This document shows positions 45,514 through 63,890 of a stretch of DNA of 64,000 nt, piece after piece (positions within the stretch are counted from its first letter, which is position 1; every line of letters begins with the position of its first letter). The stretch lies in NCBI GenBank assembly GCA_013339895.1, contig JABACO010000007.1, forward strand, positions 8,214,717 to 8,278,716, read 5' to 3'. This stretch comes from Ephydatia muelleri. Its lineage: Eukaryota > Porifera > Demospongiae > Spongillida > Spongillidae. The notes beneath the pieces are model-generated. The model made no database searches and was not told where the DNA came from. It worked only from the letters and a program-made list of their open reading frames with translations. The translations under genes and the position numbers were made by a program.

Positions 45514-46504
45514 AATTATAATTACACATACATACTTGTACATACCCAAACATAAATAATAATAATACAAAGTTTTGCAATAGATGCACAATTCAAAATC
45601 TAACTTCCTGCCTGTATGGCCTAGTACATTACCATATACACTAGTACCCACTGCCCCATCACCACCACACACACAATGACATTCCCCAACAAACATATCC
45701 ACACTCCCCAAACACACACAACACCACAAGGCACCTTTCAGTAAGTATGTCTAACTTGTCACCTTCGCTGCATGGCCAGGATAGGGATAGCAACAGAAAA
45801 ATTTCTAATCGAACAAAAACAAAAGCATGAACATAGAATGAATACACAGCCACACCCCTCTTTGACTATGAGCAGAGGGAGGCGTGGTCTTAATGAGAGT
45901 GTCCCATTTCCTTGCACAGCGCCAGAAGAGGATAGGCATTTGAGTCCACCACGCCACCTGTAGCATGACTGGCAGTGGTCAGCTCCTGGGATGTAACAGA
46001 AATGGCATGTTATAAAAGAGTGATTCCAGGATACTTGCCAGGACTGGCTAAAATAAGTTAATCGCTTTGTTACACACAAGAATTTAAGCCACATTGGAAG
46101 CTCAACACTCTCTTTCTTAGTAGGCAGTGGGAAGAGCTCATGTTTAAAGCGACTACATGTGCAGACATGCATTGACATGCATGCTTACACATGGCATCAA
46201 AGCTCTCCTTTTGGATGAAAAGGAGTTGTTGGAAAAAAGGGTGTACGAAGTACCATACGCACAATATCCTAACGTCATGTGTTATGTGATTTGGCATACA
46301 ACAATCGTTTCAGTTAAGGTGTCTCGTACAGAATTATTGCACCAAGTTGAAATCTTGACTCCACATTGTGATTTGTCATTGTCAATATGATGAATTAAAA
46401 CACACTGTACATACAAAGGAATTGGCATAGGGGAGTGAAATGCTCAATCCTTTGGGACAGTGTGCTTTTCAACATTTCCAAGACAAGCAAGAGCGACTTT
46501 TACA

Positions 46505-46560
46505 TTCAATTGTAATGGTAATTAAACATTCAGTGCCCCATAACTCCTCAACGACATTCC
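46505..46560 (+). mobile_element. MITE family A, fragment
   Basis: TAATTAAACATTCAGTGCCC, followed by ATAACTCC, matches the middle of the family (TAATTAAATATTCAGTGCCT followed by ACAACTCC in copy 3). The termini are missing. Confidence 0.5.
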
Positions 46561-48157
46561 AATGTATGATGTATTAGAATCATTTGATAGACACACTTTC
46601 CAGTTTACAAAATTTGATAACTAGAAAAACTACCCACAAGGGTGATTATGCTGGATACTGTCCCATTTATATTTCACACTGCTCAAAGACTCAAAGAGCA
46701 TGTGTACAGGGTAGGCACGCCAAGAATGAAAATACCAAACAACATATACAATGTTTGAACACACACCCAACATGCACATCAACAGGTACTATTGTACTGT
46801 AGATGTACACACCCATGCATGCATACAAAAATGTATTCATTGCACAAGGTGTGGATACAGCTAGAGAGTGCCTCAGAATAATACAGCGATTAGTGCATCA
46901 TGCACAAGACAAAGCCATGAGCATAATGTAAGTATAACACCTCCTAGGAGGTACCCCATATATGAAAATGCAAAGCTTCAACCACAGCCCTCTTCCGCTG
47001 AAGGGCACACACATGCACAGTGTGACATGGACACCTGAGACAAAGATGACCATGTCCAAGTTGTTCAGGTTGGTAAATCAATAATTGCACAATCAGACAG
47101 TGTTCTGGAATCGTTCTGATATTTAAAATAAAAAAATCTGTGGAATTACATTGATGGATTTTCTTTTCCATTTAGCATTTGATTGGGGATTTAAAATCAC
47201 AGAATTTCAAGACATAGTATACCAGATTATTAATGCTGATAATTGGTGGCACATAGTACGAGACATGGTCACATCTAGACCAAAATGTGAATGTTAATAT
47301 GTACATGTAAATAGCAGTGCTCGAATTAGCATTTGACAACAGGACATATTTTTATAATGCACAGGCAATGTGGCATTGATTGGTAATAATATTGAAAAGA
47401 AAAACTGATAATCATATCGCTAATTTCACTGCACATGCGCAACTACCATCTGCTGTGTGTGGAGAGCCTAAAGAAACAATGATAATCAGAACCCCAATGT
47501 TTAAAGACCACACAGGTATGTAGTGAGACATAAATAAGTACAAAGCGCATGTACATGTAGTGATTATGCGTACGCAAGATAAAACCTTCATAATCTCATA
47601 CCCAGGCAAAACATTACTCACTAGGGCAGCTATACATGTGCAACATGTTAGTATAGGATCTGGCTATTAATATCTTCATTACCATTACTGTACATACTTA
47701 TGCTGTTGCCATTGTATTTATGCGCTTTCAATCTACTTTTGAATCAGTAGGCTGTTTGCATGGGTGAATTAGACGGGACAAAAATTTGAACTTGACAGGA
47801 CAATTTTGGCTTGACAGTATGAACCCTGTCCAGACTGCGATGAAGGAGTTAAATAAATGCACACAACACTCCTGCAGCCTGAGATGAGCATGGAGTGAGT
47901 AGAAGGTTCAAGGCAAAACTGCAAGAAAGTGCTAAAATGTGTACACATGCGCAGCAGGCCTGTCCTTGTATTGTACATACATACACAAACTTACATACAT
48001 GCAGATACACATACACACATATGCACACGCCACATACCCAATAACAAGTACAGGCACAAATACATGTACATGACAAGACTGCAGCTTTCTCGGTACATAC
48101 ATGAATTCAGAGTTTGAATGGCAACAGAAATGGATGCAACATCATGCATGAGAGAGA
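46561..48157. other. Intergenic, no gene seen
   Basis: No exon or element boundary was recognised in this stretch. Confidence 0.3.
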
Positions 48158-49586
<1,429 letters not shown>

Positions 49587-50639
49587 TTAAGTTATGGTGC
49601 CCATACTGTACGTCACCCATGTTAAATTCTTTCCCAAGCTGGTGACACCATAACATGCAAATGTACATGTACACTTCCAGACACGCATGTACACAAGTAC
49701 ATAAGGCTTAAGAATATCCTATCGTTTCATTTATCTAGTCTATGGGAGTTCACAATGCACTGTTACATTCATGTAGAAAGCAACGCATGCAGCCACACAC
49801 AACTTGTGTGAATATTTAAACTCGTAAATGGAACTCAATGCTGATTAGCAAGTTCCCTATTATCTACAGTTATGTGCAGTGAGTAAATTATAAGGTGAAT
49901 ATGACATCCTGAAAGCATCAATTACCAAGAGGCGAATTGGAAATACTAAATATTCAAACAATGCCTGAACACTGTCTGAATTTAAAACATTTATGATGCT
50001 CTCAGTGTTTTAGTATATAGCCATTCCGTTTTGCACTGTCCAGTATGACAAACAGATACAGTGTATGGTCAAGGTACATGTACATGTACAGTAAATGAGT
50101 TGTTTGTTGGTGGAGTAAACTACACTTCGAAGGGTGTGTGTACAAATCCAGTGTGGGGATGATTGCAATTTTCCACAGTACCGGAGATTTGTAGGTAATG
50201 ACTTGTATTTAATACCATAAATTGCATGATTATTTCCACACAGGTGCGCATACTGTATACTCATGAATGGTGTGCATTGTACCAGGACAATATATATCAT
50301 CCTGATGGTTCAAAGTATTGACCCCACCTAAATAAGCTGTCCCATGGCAATGGTAAGGCAGGACCACCTGGCAGTTAGAGTTAAAAGGGTATGGAGGTAT
50401 GATAATCGCTAGTACCAGTAGTGATGCTCAAAAGACTCGCATGAGTGGTAGAAAAGCTGTGTTCCATGTGTTATGGATTAGTGTTGAAGCACATGATGGA
50501 TAACTAATGTGCACAGGGTCAGGGTTAAGATGCATGTGCTGTAGCTTTTCAGTGGAGTTTGAGATGTGTATGGATATGTGCCATGTGTGGATATTTGCCA
50601 TGTGTTGTTGTGTCATGTGTTGTTGTATGGCCTGCAGTT

Positions 50640-50640
50640 G

Positions 50641-50704
<64 letters not shown>

Positions 50705-51275
50705 CACCTAATGGCGTGAAATGAATGGACATACACACAAGTGTTAAGTTATGATGCCCATACTGTACGTCACCCATGTAGGTCATGTGTTGTAGTATGG
50801 ATATGGGTCATGCGTTGTTGTATAGATATGAGCCATGTGTTGTTGTATAGATATGAGCCATGTGTTGTTGTATAGATATAAGCCATGTGTTGTTGTACGG
50901 ATATGAGCCATGTGTTGTTGTACTGGTCATGTGTTGTTGTATGGATATGTGCCATTTGTTGTTGTATAGATATGAGCCATGTGTTGTTGTATGGATATGA
51001 GCCATGTGTTGTTGTATGGATATGAGCCATGTGTTGTTGTATAGATATAAGCCATGTGTTGTTGTACGGATATGAGCCATGTGTTGTTGTATGAGTAATA
51101 CATGTCGTTGTATGGGTATGAGCCATGTGTTGTTGTATGGATATGGGTCATTTGTTGTTGTATGGATATGGGTCATGTGTTGTTGTATCATTCATGTGTT
51201 GTTGTACCGGACATGTGCTGTCGTATGGATATGTGCCATTTGTTGTTGTACGGATATGGGTCATGTGTTGTTGAT
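50640..51275 (+). repeat. (CA)n and 25-bp minisatellite
   Basis: (CA)n at 50642-50700 is followed by about 19 copies of a unit like TGTTGTTGTATGGATATGAGCCATG (50776-51275). Reading frames through it on both strands stay open only because the unit lacks stops. Confidence 0.9.
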
Positions 51276-51741
51276 ATAATGTGCATGTCGATTGGCAGTA
51301 TGCCTCTCCATATCTATACCTGATGTGCCTTGGTTCATCAAGTCAGTGGAAGTACAGAGAGAAGATTGATACTGTACATGCACAGTGGGGTCACACAAGC
51401 AATCCTAAGAATACTCTACATTCATCAGTCACTTGTAAGATGTGTTGGGCCCATCTCTTCCTATGCAATGCACACTCGTTATCAGAAGCGTGGACTTCTC
51501 CACTAATGTTGTGCAGTACAGTGATGGGCTAGCAGGCTGAGTAGTGATGACAGGGGTACACATGTAGGGCTGACCATTACTGTAAGCCCACATTGTAAAG
51601 TATGTACATGTATAGAGCATCGAATCAGTATATTCGATTTCAAGCTGTGCTACAACTGAAGTGCTTGATCGTAGTATAACATTACATTTGTCCCCAGACC
51701 CACACCTTCCTCCTCGCCATCTCTCTTCCCCAGCCCAGTAC

Positions 51742-56348
<4,607 letters not shown>

Positions 56349-56900
56349 CTACGAGACAAAACAAAACGTCACAAGATGACCACAAACAGTCACACACTTT
56401 AAAGCAAACAACAACCAAAATAGGAAGGTGATACACTATGAGGAACAAAACCATGGATTAGTCCTGACGACTGAGGAAAGGTCTACTCCTGCAGCGAAAT
56501 GTACGATTACGTGTCTCCTGCAGTATAAGCCTACGCCATTAAATGCCCACTTACGTGCATTTGAGAGGAATAACAAGCTAGGTATAGGAATAAGAGTGTT
56601 ACAGAATGGTTTGCTCATACCAAGGTTTCAACCATTTGTCTTTTCGCCGAGCAGAAGGCACTGCAGTACAGTGTTCACACGCCCACAATTGTTGGTCAGG
56701 TGGGTGTGGCGTGAACTATCTTAATTACAAACACAGGTAAAAAGCGGAAAGCGGCCGACTTGCTGTCTAGCGGACCTTTGAACTAAATGTAGATCTATAT
56801 AGATATCAGTGCTTCCATTGACCTGTGATAAATATTCCACATGCACCTCACTCTCACGTATGAACACGTGCTTGCATTAAACGGCAGGTATTACGAAGAG
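56349..56900. promoter_or_regulatory. Head-to-head intergenic region of the Schlafen-like and transposase-like genes
   Basis: About 550 bp separate the two divergent genes. The unseen first exon of the Schlafen-like gene may lie here. No core promoter motif was recognised. Confidence 0.3.
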
Positions 56901-59900
56901 ATGGCGACAGCGGGCTTAAAGCGGCAAAGACTGACTCTCGAGGTTACATTCGCGTCAGAAAATGACAAGAAAATGTTCCAGGACAAGCTAGCGGCTGCAA
57001 AGCGACTCCTCTTACCTCCCCATCGACGTGATGCGTGCAGTTTTTTGAACGCCATGCTGGATCGCATACTAGTTCCAACGGGCACCTACGATGCTAGTAC
57101 TCCGCCAGTGCTACCACCGGCGGGAAGTTCCTTCCTAGATACATCAGGTGCGCATTCTCATGGTGGCGTTAAATTGTCGGCACAATTCTCTACTGTGCTG
57201 TAGGTGTATTCACTGGTGACCAAGACCCTGATGATCAAAAGCTTTTCGTTGTTGAGAAGAAGTGTTTCAACGACCTATGTCAGGGCTTAACTCAGCACTG
57301 CAGCTGTATGTGTTTTCCATCTTGGCAAGTGACAACATTCATTCAGGTCAGGTTTGCATGGTTGCGACGCGGTGTTCTGCAGTATGTTGTGGTGATTAAT
57401 TCCTTACTGGATTTGAAAATAGTTCGTACCTGATTGCCAGTGGCAGAGTGGCCTTTGATAAGATCTCAAGGGCGGCTATTAAATTGTCATTCGCCGATAA
57501 TGTTAGGCTCGTTTATTGTACGTTGTTTTCATTACGTGTTGTTCTGTTATGAAAGGCGGCAAGTGTTGTGTTTGAGCGCACCGTATTGTAATTGAATGAC
57601 AGTATCTTATGAATCGCGATCGGTTGTCTGTTTCTTCCTGAACAGCGCTATCTAACATGCACAACGCTAAAATTGTTCGTGGTTATATTGTATTAATCAT
57701 GATTTTTTAAGCGGTGCTTAAATACAATGTTGCGTATCTTAATTTAATGGTACAGTGTAACTTCTGTTATATAAATGCCAGACTGTCTCATAGCCCATGG
57801 TTCATATTCTCACTGTCATTCCTTCTCAAACCCACAATGCAATTAATTGGCAACTATAACGATAATTGTCCTATTTGTGTACAAGGATAACATTTAGTAC
57901 TTGTGGGTTAGAAATACTGTCTCCAGCTGCAGAATGTAATGACGAAAATCATAGCTATGGCAACCAACAACACATGCACAACTAATCTTCCTTTTACATC
58001 ACTGTGCAGAAAGGTCACGTGGCACGAGTCTGTTTCAAGTGCCAGAACTGCAATATCACAAGGACATGGGCTAGCTCCAGGATTTTGAGCGGCCATTATC
58101 TTGCAAACCAAAAGTGAACCTCACTATATCATTAATATGTGGTGTTGAATTCAATACACTTATCATTTCCAGGCTAATCCATGCGTTCACTTGTGCAGGC
58201 ATGCTACCTCAGCAGTTTGTAAGTTTTTGTAACTTTGCTGGCATAGGACAGATCAAGAAGCACTACATGCACACAAGTGAGTTTATAAGTGATATCAGCA
58301 TTGCTATATAGTAATGCTTCATAATGTTGTAGTGTATAACAGACTCAAGTACAGGGATGTTGTCAAGGGAATTGTGGAGACATCCATGCAGGATGCCATT
58401 GAGAACGTCAAAGCACTTCCGGATTATGTGGACAAAGGCGAGGTATTAGTAGTGCCTGGCTTCTATGGTCTATTCATGCATCACTCCCATCACATCAGTG
58501 GGTTATGACTGATGCTCGCCATGACTCTACAGCAAATGCGTCCCATACAACTGTCCCTTGTCTGGCTGGAAGGTGCAGAGTGTATGCCCATGTGTGCATC
58601 ATGGTGTAAATATTACACATGCATTGTTTAAAGTACTTGCAAAATAGTTGGCATTTGTACTGTTTCAAGAGCGGAACATCAAGTGGCAGAGACAAGAGAG
58701 TTAGTATGTACAAAATTAGTGATAGCTGATGTACGGGCAAGAGGTATGTATATGTATGCATGTACATATGTAAGTATGCATGTATGTGTGTGTATGTATG
58801 TATGTATGTATGTATGTATGTATGTATGTATGTATGTATGTATGTATGTATGTATGTATGTATGTATGTATGTATGTATGTATGTATGCATGCATGCATG
58901 CATGCGTTTTTTGTTGCTAAAAATAGCCAAATATACTTAGCTGGCTCACACGTGATGGCATTATTTGTACATGTAGGTCTTAATATTACCGAAGTCGCCC
59001 ATGACCACGAGCCACAAGTCACACGATTTGTCACTGAAGAGCTCCTTGCTACAAATTCCTATGACACATGGCATGGTAAATTGTATGTGAGCACAAATTC
59101 AGCTGTGATGAGCAGCAATGAATAGGTACCAAGGATGTTGTAAAGGAGTTGAGGAAGATATGTAGAGGTACCGAAGCCAATAGGAACAAGACATGGTTTC
59201 CAGAGCTTTCTGACAAGAGTAAGCGAGTTTAATGTATGAGAAAAAAAACTAAATACAAGACGTAAAGTGAAGAGCACCAAGACACACCTGTACTGGTGCA
59301 TGAAGAACTGTGCGGGCAATGCAGAAGACCTCCGTCTTAAGATCCTGAATATAAGCAACCACTACCAGGTCAGTGAGCTGTGTGGTCACCACTACACTGC
59401 ATGCTCTGCTACATCACCCTTACCAGGGTGACCACAGTGGCTGTCCCAGTGAGAGCCTATGCTGTCTTCCAGGATATCGTCCCCAGAAACAGCTCCTTTC
59501 AAATTCAGCAGCGATCAGTGCACTCAAAAGTGGTTTGAAAAGGACATCCATCTACCGCTATGCTGAACATTACAGCCGGGTCATACATCTTAAGGAAATG
59601 TTGTGTATCTAGAGTGATACTGTGTTTCTCTTTCAGTGCAGGGACACCTATTGGATAGAATCATTCAATCATCAACTTCTAACATATCTATGTAAGGGTG
59701 TGCATTTTGGGGAGGAGACTTTTGCTATGCGGATGAATCTTGCAGTGCTGGATTGGGTGAGTTGATGCATTATGGGATAGACCCTCAGCAGTGAACGCAT
59801 GTACATGTGTCCCAGAATGAGAATGTGCGAAGAGCTGTAACGAGTGAACGTCACTATTTGAATGCCCGGAGACCAGACCGTCATGCACCATCTCGTGTGT

Positions 59901-60179
59901 TGGTGGAAAAGACATTCACATTTGTCCAAAACATCTGGGAGACCTACGTACACATGAACCAACAGTCTACACTGTACGTTCTTGCTCTGTAGCTTGTTTG
60001 TGTATTTAAGTATCTTAAATAGAGCTGTTTGTGGTAAAGCAGACTTTGAAATAGATGAAGACCCAATGCTGCAGCCTGGTATGGAATGTGAGGATGGAGA
60101 GATCCTCAATGAAGATGATGACGAATGGGATGTAGGCGAGGTTTGTGAGGAAGCATATGAAGATATGGAGAACTTGTGA
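56901..60179 (+). CDS. Transposase-like DDE-type protein, 14 exons, intact (578 aa)
   Basis: Exons: 56901-57147, 57204-57346, 58010-58113, 58173-58276, 58333-58442, 58499-58572, 58670-58743, 58977-59075, 59126-59218, 59268-59368, 59427-59579, 59637-59756, 59816-59973, 60023-60179. Together they make 1,737 bp open throughout, and every junction matches in phase. The order of motifs is a zinc-like CFKCQNC; SGHYLANQK; then VMTDARHDSTANASHTTV (first Asp); ITEVAHDHEPQVTRFV (second Asp); NSYDTWHGTKDVVKEL; HLYWCMKNCAGN; CRDTYWIESFNHQLLTY (Glu); MNLAVLDWNENVRR; and an acidic tail (LNEDDDEWDVGEVCEEAYED). This resembles a multicopy transposase-like family of cnidarians and sponges, perhaps Mutator-related. 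The superfamily is not certain. No TIRs were found around it, and the (TGTA)n at 58745-58890 is intronic. It could be a domesticated gene or a young element whose ends I missed. The GT after exon 11 (CGG|GTCATA) is a weak donor. Confidence 0.65.
58745..58905 (+). repeat. (TGTA)n microsatellite in an intron
   Basis: About 28 tandem TATG units with a short GCAT end, inside intron 7 of the transposase-like gene. Confidence 0.9.
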
Positions 60180-61084
60180 CAGGTACGCGTACATGCACTC
60201 TTGCAATTTGTAATGACTGATCCAAACCATGGCAGTGTTTGTAATTAGTCTTGACTTGAGAACATTCCAAGTGAGTTTGAAAATGTATATTATTATATCC
60301 ACTGTATCTTCTGCTTACAACTGCATAGATAGATAGATGGCATTGCAGCATATCAGAAAAGTCTAAGACACTGTGTCATTGTTGATGTGATGCAAAGAAA
60401 TCTGTGTTCAATGGAAGTATTTATGCAGACTGATAATAATATACATAGCTTAGTGTCTACCTAAGCATGTAGATGTGTAGGAAATATGATGGGCTACACT
60501 CTGATTTCAGACAAAGAGTTACAAGAGATTGTCAAAATGAAGAGACATTTAAAAAGCTCAGATGGATGTTCGAACATGTACGGTACACCTTAGATTCAAT
60601 AGCACTGCAAGGACCACAAATTAAGAATGACTAGTCAGCAGCCCAGCACACAGCAGATGTTCTCATATGGATTTAGAACCATGGATGTTGTATCAGTGTG
60701 CATGTTAAATTAATGGCTTACAAAAGGCACATTCAAAAACAATATATTCAATCGACAACTATGCACATAGTGTATTATACATCAATTATAGACATAGCAT
60801 GTAACCATGTTCTATATAGTTAACAAATTTAAAATCTTCATAGTGAAGTCCTGTAGTGGCATTATCCAATTGACATCGAAAGGAGTGGAACGGTACATTT
60901 CCAGCATACTCCAGTGAGACTGACCAGTGAATGTCATGAGTTAAAAACAATGACGGAGATAAAAATGTGGAACCTATGTATAATAACTAACCTGAAACAG
61001 CCTTTGCTCGTTACTGTAGTCATTGCAGATGGCTTTGGTAATGCACATGTCTCCTAGGCTAGAGTGAATGGTGTGGAAAGAAGA

Positions 61085-61150
61085 CGTAATGTAGAGGCAC
61101 CAAAGCCAATAGGAAAAGACATGGTTACAGCAGTAACCCTTAACTGTCAG
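61085..61150 (+). pseudogene. Decayed echo of exon 9 of the transposase-like gene
   Basis: TGTAGAGGCACCAAAGCCAA, followed by TAGGAAAAGACATGGTT, matches 59154-59190 (TGTAGAGGTACCGAAGCCAA, TAGGAACAAGACATGGTT) with a one-base deletion that shifts the frame. It is a second, dead copy lying about 1.9 kb downstream. Confidence 0.55.
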
Positions 61151-61411
61151 TAAAAAGAAAATAGAACGCGCCAAATTAAATAGGAACACAAATAGATACT
61201 GTAAATTAGCAAGACCACTACAGTATTCCAATGTAAACAGATTAAAAGATGTGATTATTCTAATCAGTGCGCTTTGTAAAGAATCAGCATGCAGACAATT
61301 TAGCAAAGGAGATGGAGGACCAAGCATAACGGTTTCAATCCAATGACAGCCGCGCCTACATGACGTATAGTAGATAATAACAAGTTACGTTTAAGCCGCA
61401 TTTGAAAGTAA

Positions 61412-61465
61412 CACACACACGCGCACACACACACGCACGCACGTACGCACGCACACACGCACGCA

Positions 61466-61503
<38 letters not shown>
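61412..61503 (+). repeat. (CA/CG)n microsatellite
   Basis: Mixed CACGCA then pure CACA repeat. No gene overlaps it. Confidence 0.85.
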
Positions 61504-61504
<1 letters not shown>

Positions 61505-62242
61505 TATAGAGAAGCATCGTAACATCTTAAAGCATTTACCCAATGGCCTATAGCACATGCACAAGCTGTATAGGTGCATGCATAGTTTAATAGAGTGAAA
61601 AAGTATCGAATTAAAAATTAGCTTTGTACAAGAGAGAAAATTTCCTCAATGAAAAGACTGTATAGCTCGCCTAGAGTACAGTAAATAAGTCATTTGAAAC
61701 GTTACGCGTAGTGAGAACAGAACTTGACATACAACACCGAATGAAATGAGAAAAACGGTAGGCCAATTCAATGAGCACGCGCGAGCTACACGAGTACAGT
61801 AAAGGCGCAGAACGTATACACTTGTACTGCGTAAGCTGTAGCACCTTACACATATCATCACGCGTGAACGGACCGGTAGTAGGTGACAGTAAAACTCAAA
61901 ACCCGACAGCTGAGTAAAGACCAGAAAGGCAATAAGTTGTTAACAAATTTCGTACCGCGTGAATGCATCATTCATACAGTAAACCGTATATGTAGGATAT
62001 CAAATGATCCACATTATATGTCTACACCTAGCAAGGTACTTGCAAGAAGATGGATGACACCAAACTTGACGGAACATCACCATTCTGTACATGAACAAAC
62101 AAGCGCCGGACATCCACCTACCTAATGATCACGTGAGTGAGGTAAAACCTCTTTCCAGGAAAGCGTCCTTTTATACTCCAAAAGAGGACCGCTACACGCG
62201 CTGCGCAAGCGCAGGGCACGGAGAGCGTCTATTTACGCGGAA

Positions 62243-62417
62243 CCTCGTTCTTTTAGGCCCCACTGTTAGGGACGAAGGATAGCAAGATATCCTCAGGAAC
62301 CCATGAAATGTGATTCGATTTGTGGCCATGACGACGTGGAGAAGGCTTGCAAGAGTGGCACATGCATACTACTATAATTATACTCGCCGTGAACGATGCA
62401 TGTACACGTACGATGTG

Positions 62418-62484
<67 letters not shown>

Positions 62485-63890
62485 AGGTTGATTCAATTGG
62501 AGCGTGCAGCTCTGCTGCACTCGACGTTCTTACAAACGAAGTGGTAGTGCACGTGCACTGGATAAGCGGTTAACGCGGCCTTGGAAGCGTGATTAGCAGC
62601 AGTAAACGTGTATACCGGTTTTCGTCATCACCTCACCGTCGTCGAGATGCACAGGAAGGTCCAGCCTCCCACAAAAACATACACGTTCATTCTGTTGTGC
62701 ATAGTTGGACAAAGACAAAGTATAGGCGTGCGTTGTGCACTGTATGCATACTTGCACTCGACTCCTTTTCGCCTTCTCATGATGCAGCATAATTCATGCG
62801 TCTCGTCGTCGTCGATCATCACTGTCATGCCGCACGACTGCATGGCCTTTTCTTATTTCATTTGTTATCAGTTGGACGACGGTGCAGTCTTCGGTGGACT
62901 GCCTTCAGTTACGCGTACGACACATAGATCAAACGCAGAGCAGTAATACACACATACATGTATACATCACTGCTGCACAAGTGAAACACAATGGTGACCG
63001 TTCACCCGAAGTTCCAAGAGACGCTGATCCTGTTGTATATACGCTTCGCTGCATCAGTAAATCGTCGTTGGATGGTGGTGGTGACTCTTTTCTTTATCGT
63101 TTGTTTTTAGATTCATTTCTAGTGATGCCAGTGTTCGCAATTGGGCACGGATGCTCGACCACAAACTCACGCAACACCCAATGAAACTGGCATGATGGAA
63201 CTGCACGACTGACATACACAAACCATCCAAGGAGGAAGCCAGACCAAAGGGAAGCAACCTTTAAAATGGGCTACATGCATGTCAGTGCTCGTAGCCGGAA
63301 AATCTGCGAACGAACGTAAGAGGGTGGCAGTCATGCACCGTCGCTCACTTGTCGCGTGACCAACGTCAGGCAGGGACGAGGTGTCTGTACCCCTGACCAT
63401 CACGTGCCTAGGGGCAACGAATCTCGTTAATGTGACGCAATGTAGCACCCTAAGTGGTACTCCAGCAGTGACAAATAAATAGTAAACGCAGGCCCCTTTT
63501 ACCTTTATCGCTTCTCGGCCTCTTGGCTAAGATCAAGTAGAAATAACTGTTCTTACGAGTGTAATATCTCGTATGGGAACAATGTTCCCACGATATTACA
63601 TCAATTTTTGAAACTCGGGACTCGGAGTGAAGCTTGCTTCGCCGGTCCCACGGGTTGCCCCAGTATTGCACTACCTCTGGGTGCGGCCCATCCCTTCGGG
63701 GATACACAATCATCATCAATATCAGACCGTTGAGATTCACTTTCTTGTTCCATTCAGATCCATCCCCGTTTCCCTTGTTGCCTGTTGAGAAGAGCTCTTT
63801 CCCCTCGCCGTTGTTTCGATCAGACAGACAGCTTGACTGGAAAGTGAAGTAACCGCCCAAAACCTTAATTGTTGTTGTTGTTTGTTCGTC
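62243..63890 (+). repeat. One unit of a tandem repeat of about 1,648 bp carrying a U2 snRNA gene
   Basis: The sequence from 62243 (CCTCGTTC, then AGGCCCCACTGTTAGG) recurs from 63891 to the window end, over 110 bp with one indel. The unit contains a U2 gene near its 3' end, a (CAGC)n tract at 62418-62480 and non-coding spacer. DNA left of 62243 does not continue the pattern, so this is the left edge of an array that runs off to the right. Confidence 0.8.
63507..63694 (+). ncRNA. U2 spliceosomal snRNA, with a changed branch-site-recognition segment
   Basis: It starts ATCGCTTCTCGGCC and continues TCTTGGCTAAGATCAAG, nearly identical to the 5' end of animal U2, including the U6-pairing residues. 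Stem IIa is present with compensatory changes (ACGAG...CTCGT against AUCAG...CUGAU in human), as are stem IIc pairing (GTAATATC/GATATTAC), stem IIb (GGGAACAATGTTCCC), an Sm site (AATTTTTGA), stem III (GTGAAGCTTGCTTCGC) and stem IV with the conserved loop (CCCAG TATTGCACTACC CTGGG). Total length is about 188 nt, as in human. The one departure is between AAGATCAAG and CTGTTCTT: human has UGUAGUAU, here TAGAAATAA. The 3' end is estimated. Confidence 0.9.

Noticed and set aside
45700-46300. Cys-rich minus-strand frame taken at first as a possible zinc protein
   Set aside because: The Cys spacing is irregular, hydrophobic runs come from TTT/TGT-rich DNA, and no splice-consistent neighbours were found.
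50770-51279. Open frames with YNNTWLIS/TTTHGSY repeats
   Set aside because: They are translations of a 25-bp minisatellite whose unit lacks stops.
63450-63860. Open frames across the U2 region on both strands
   Set aside because: They overlap a structured snRNA and its flanks, and neither shows a protein family.
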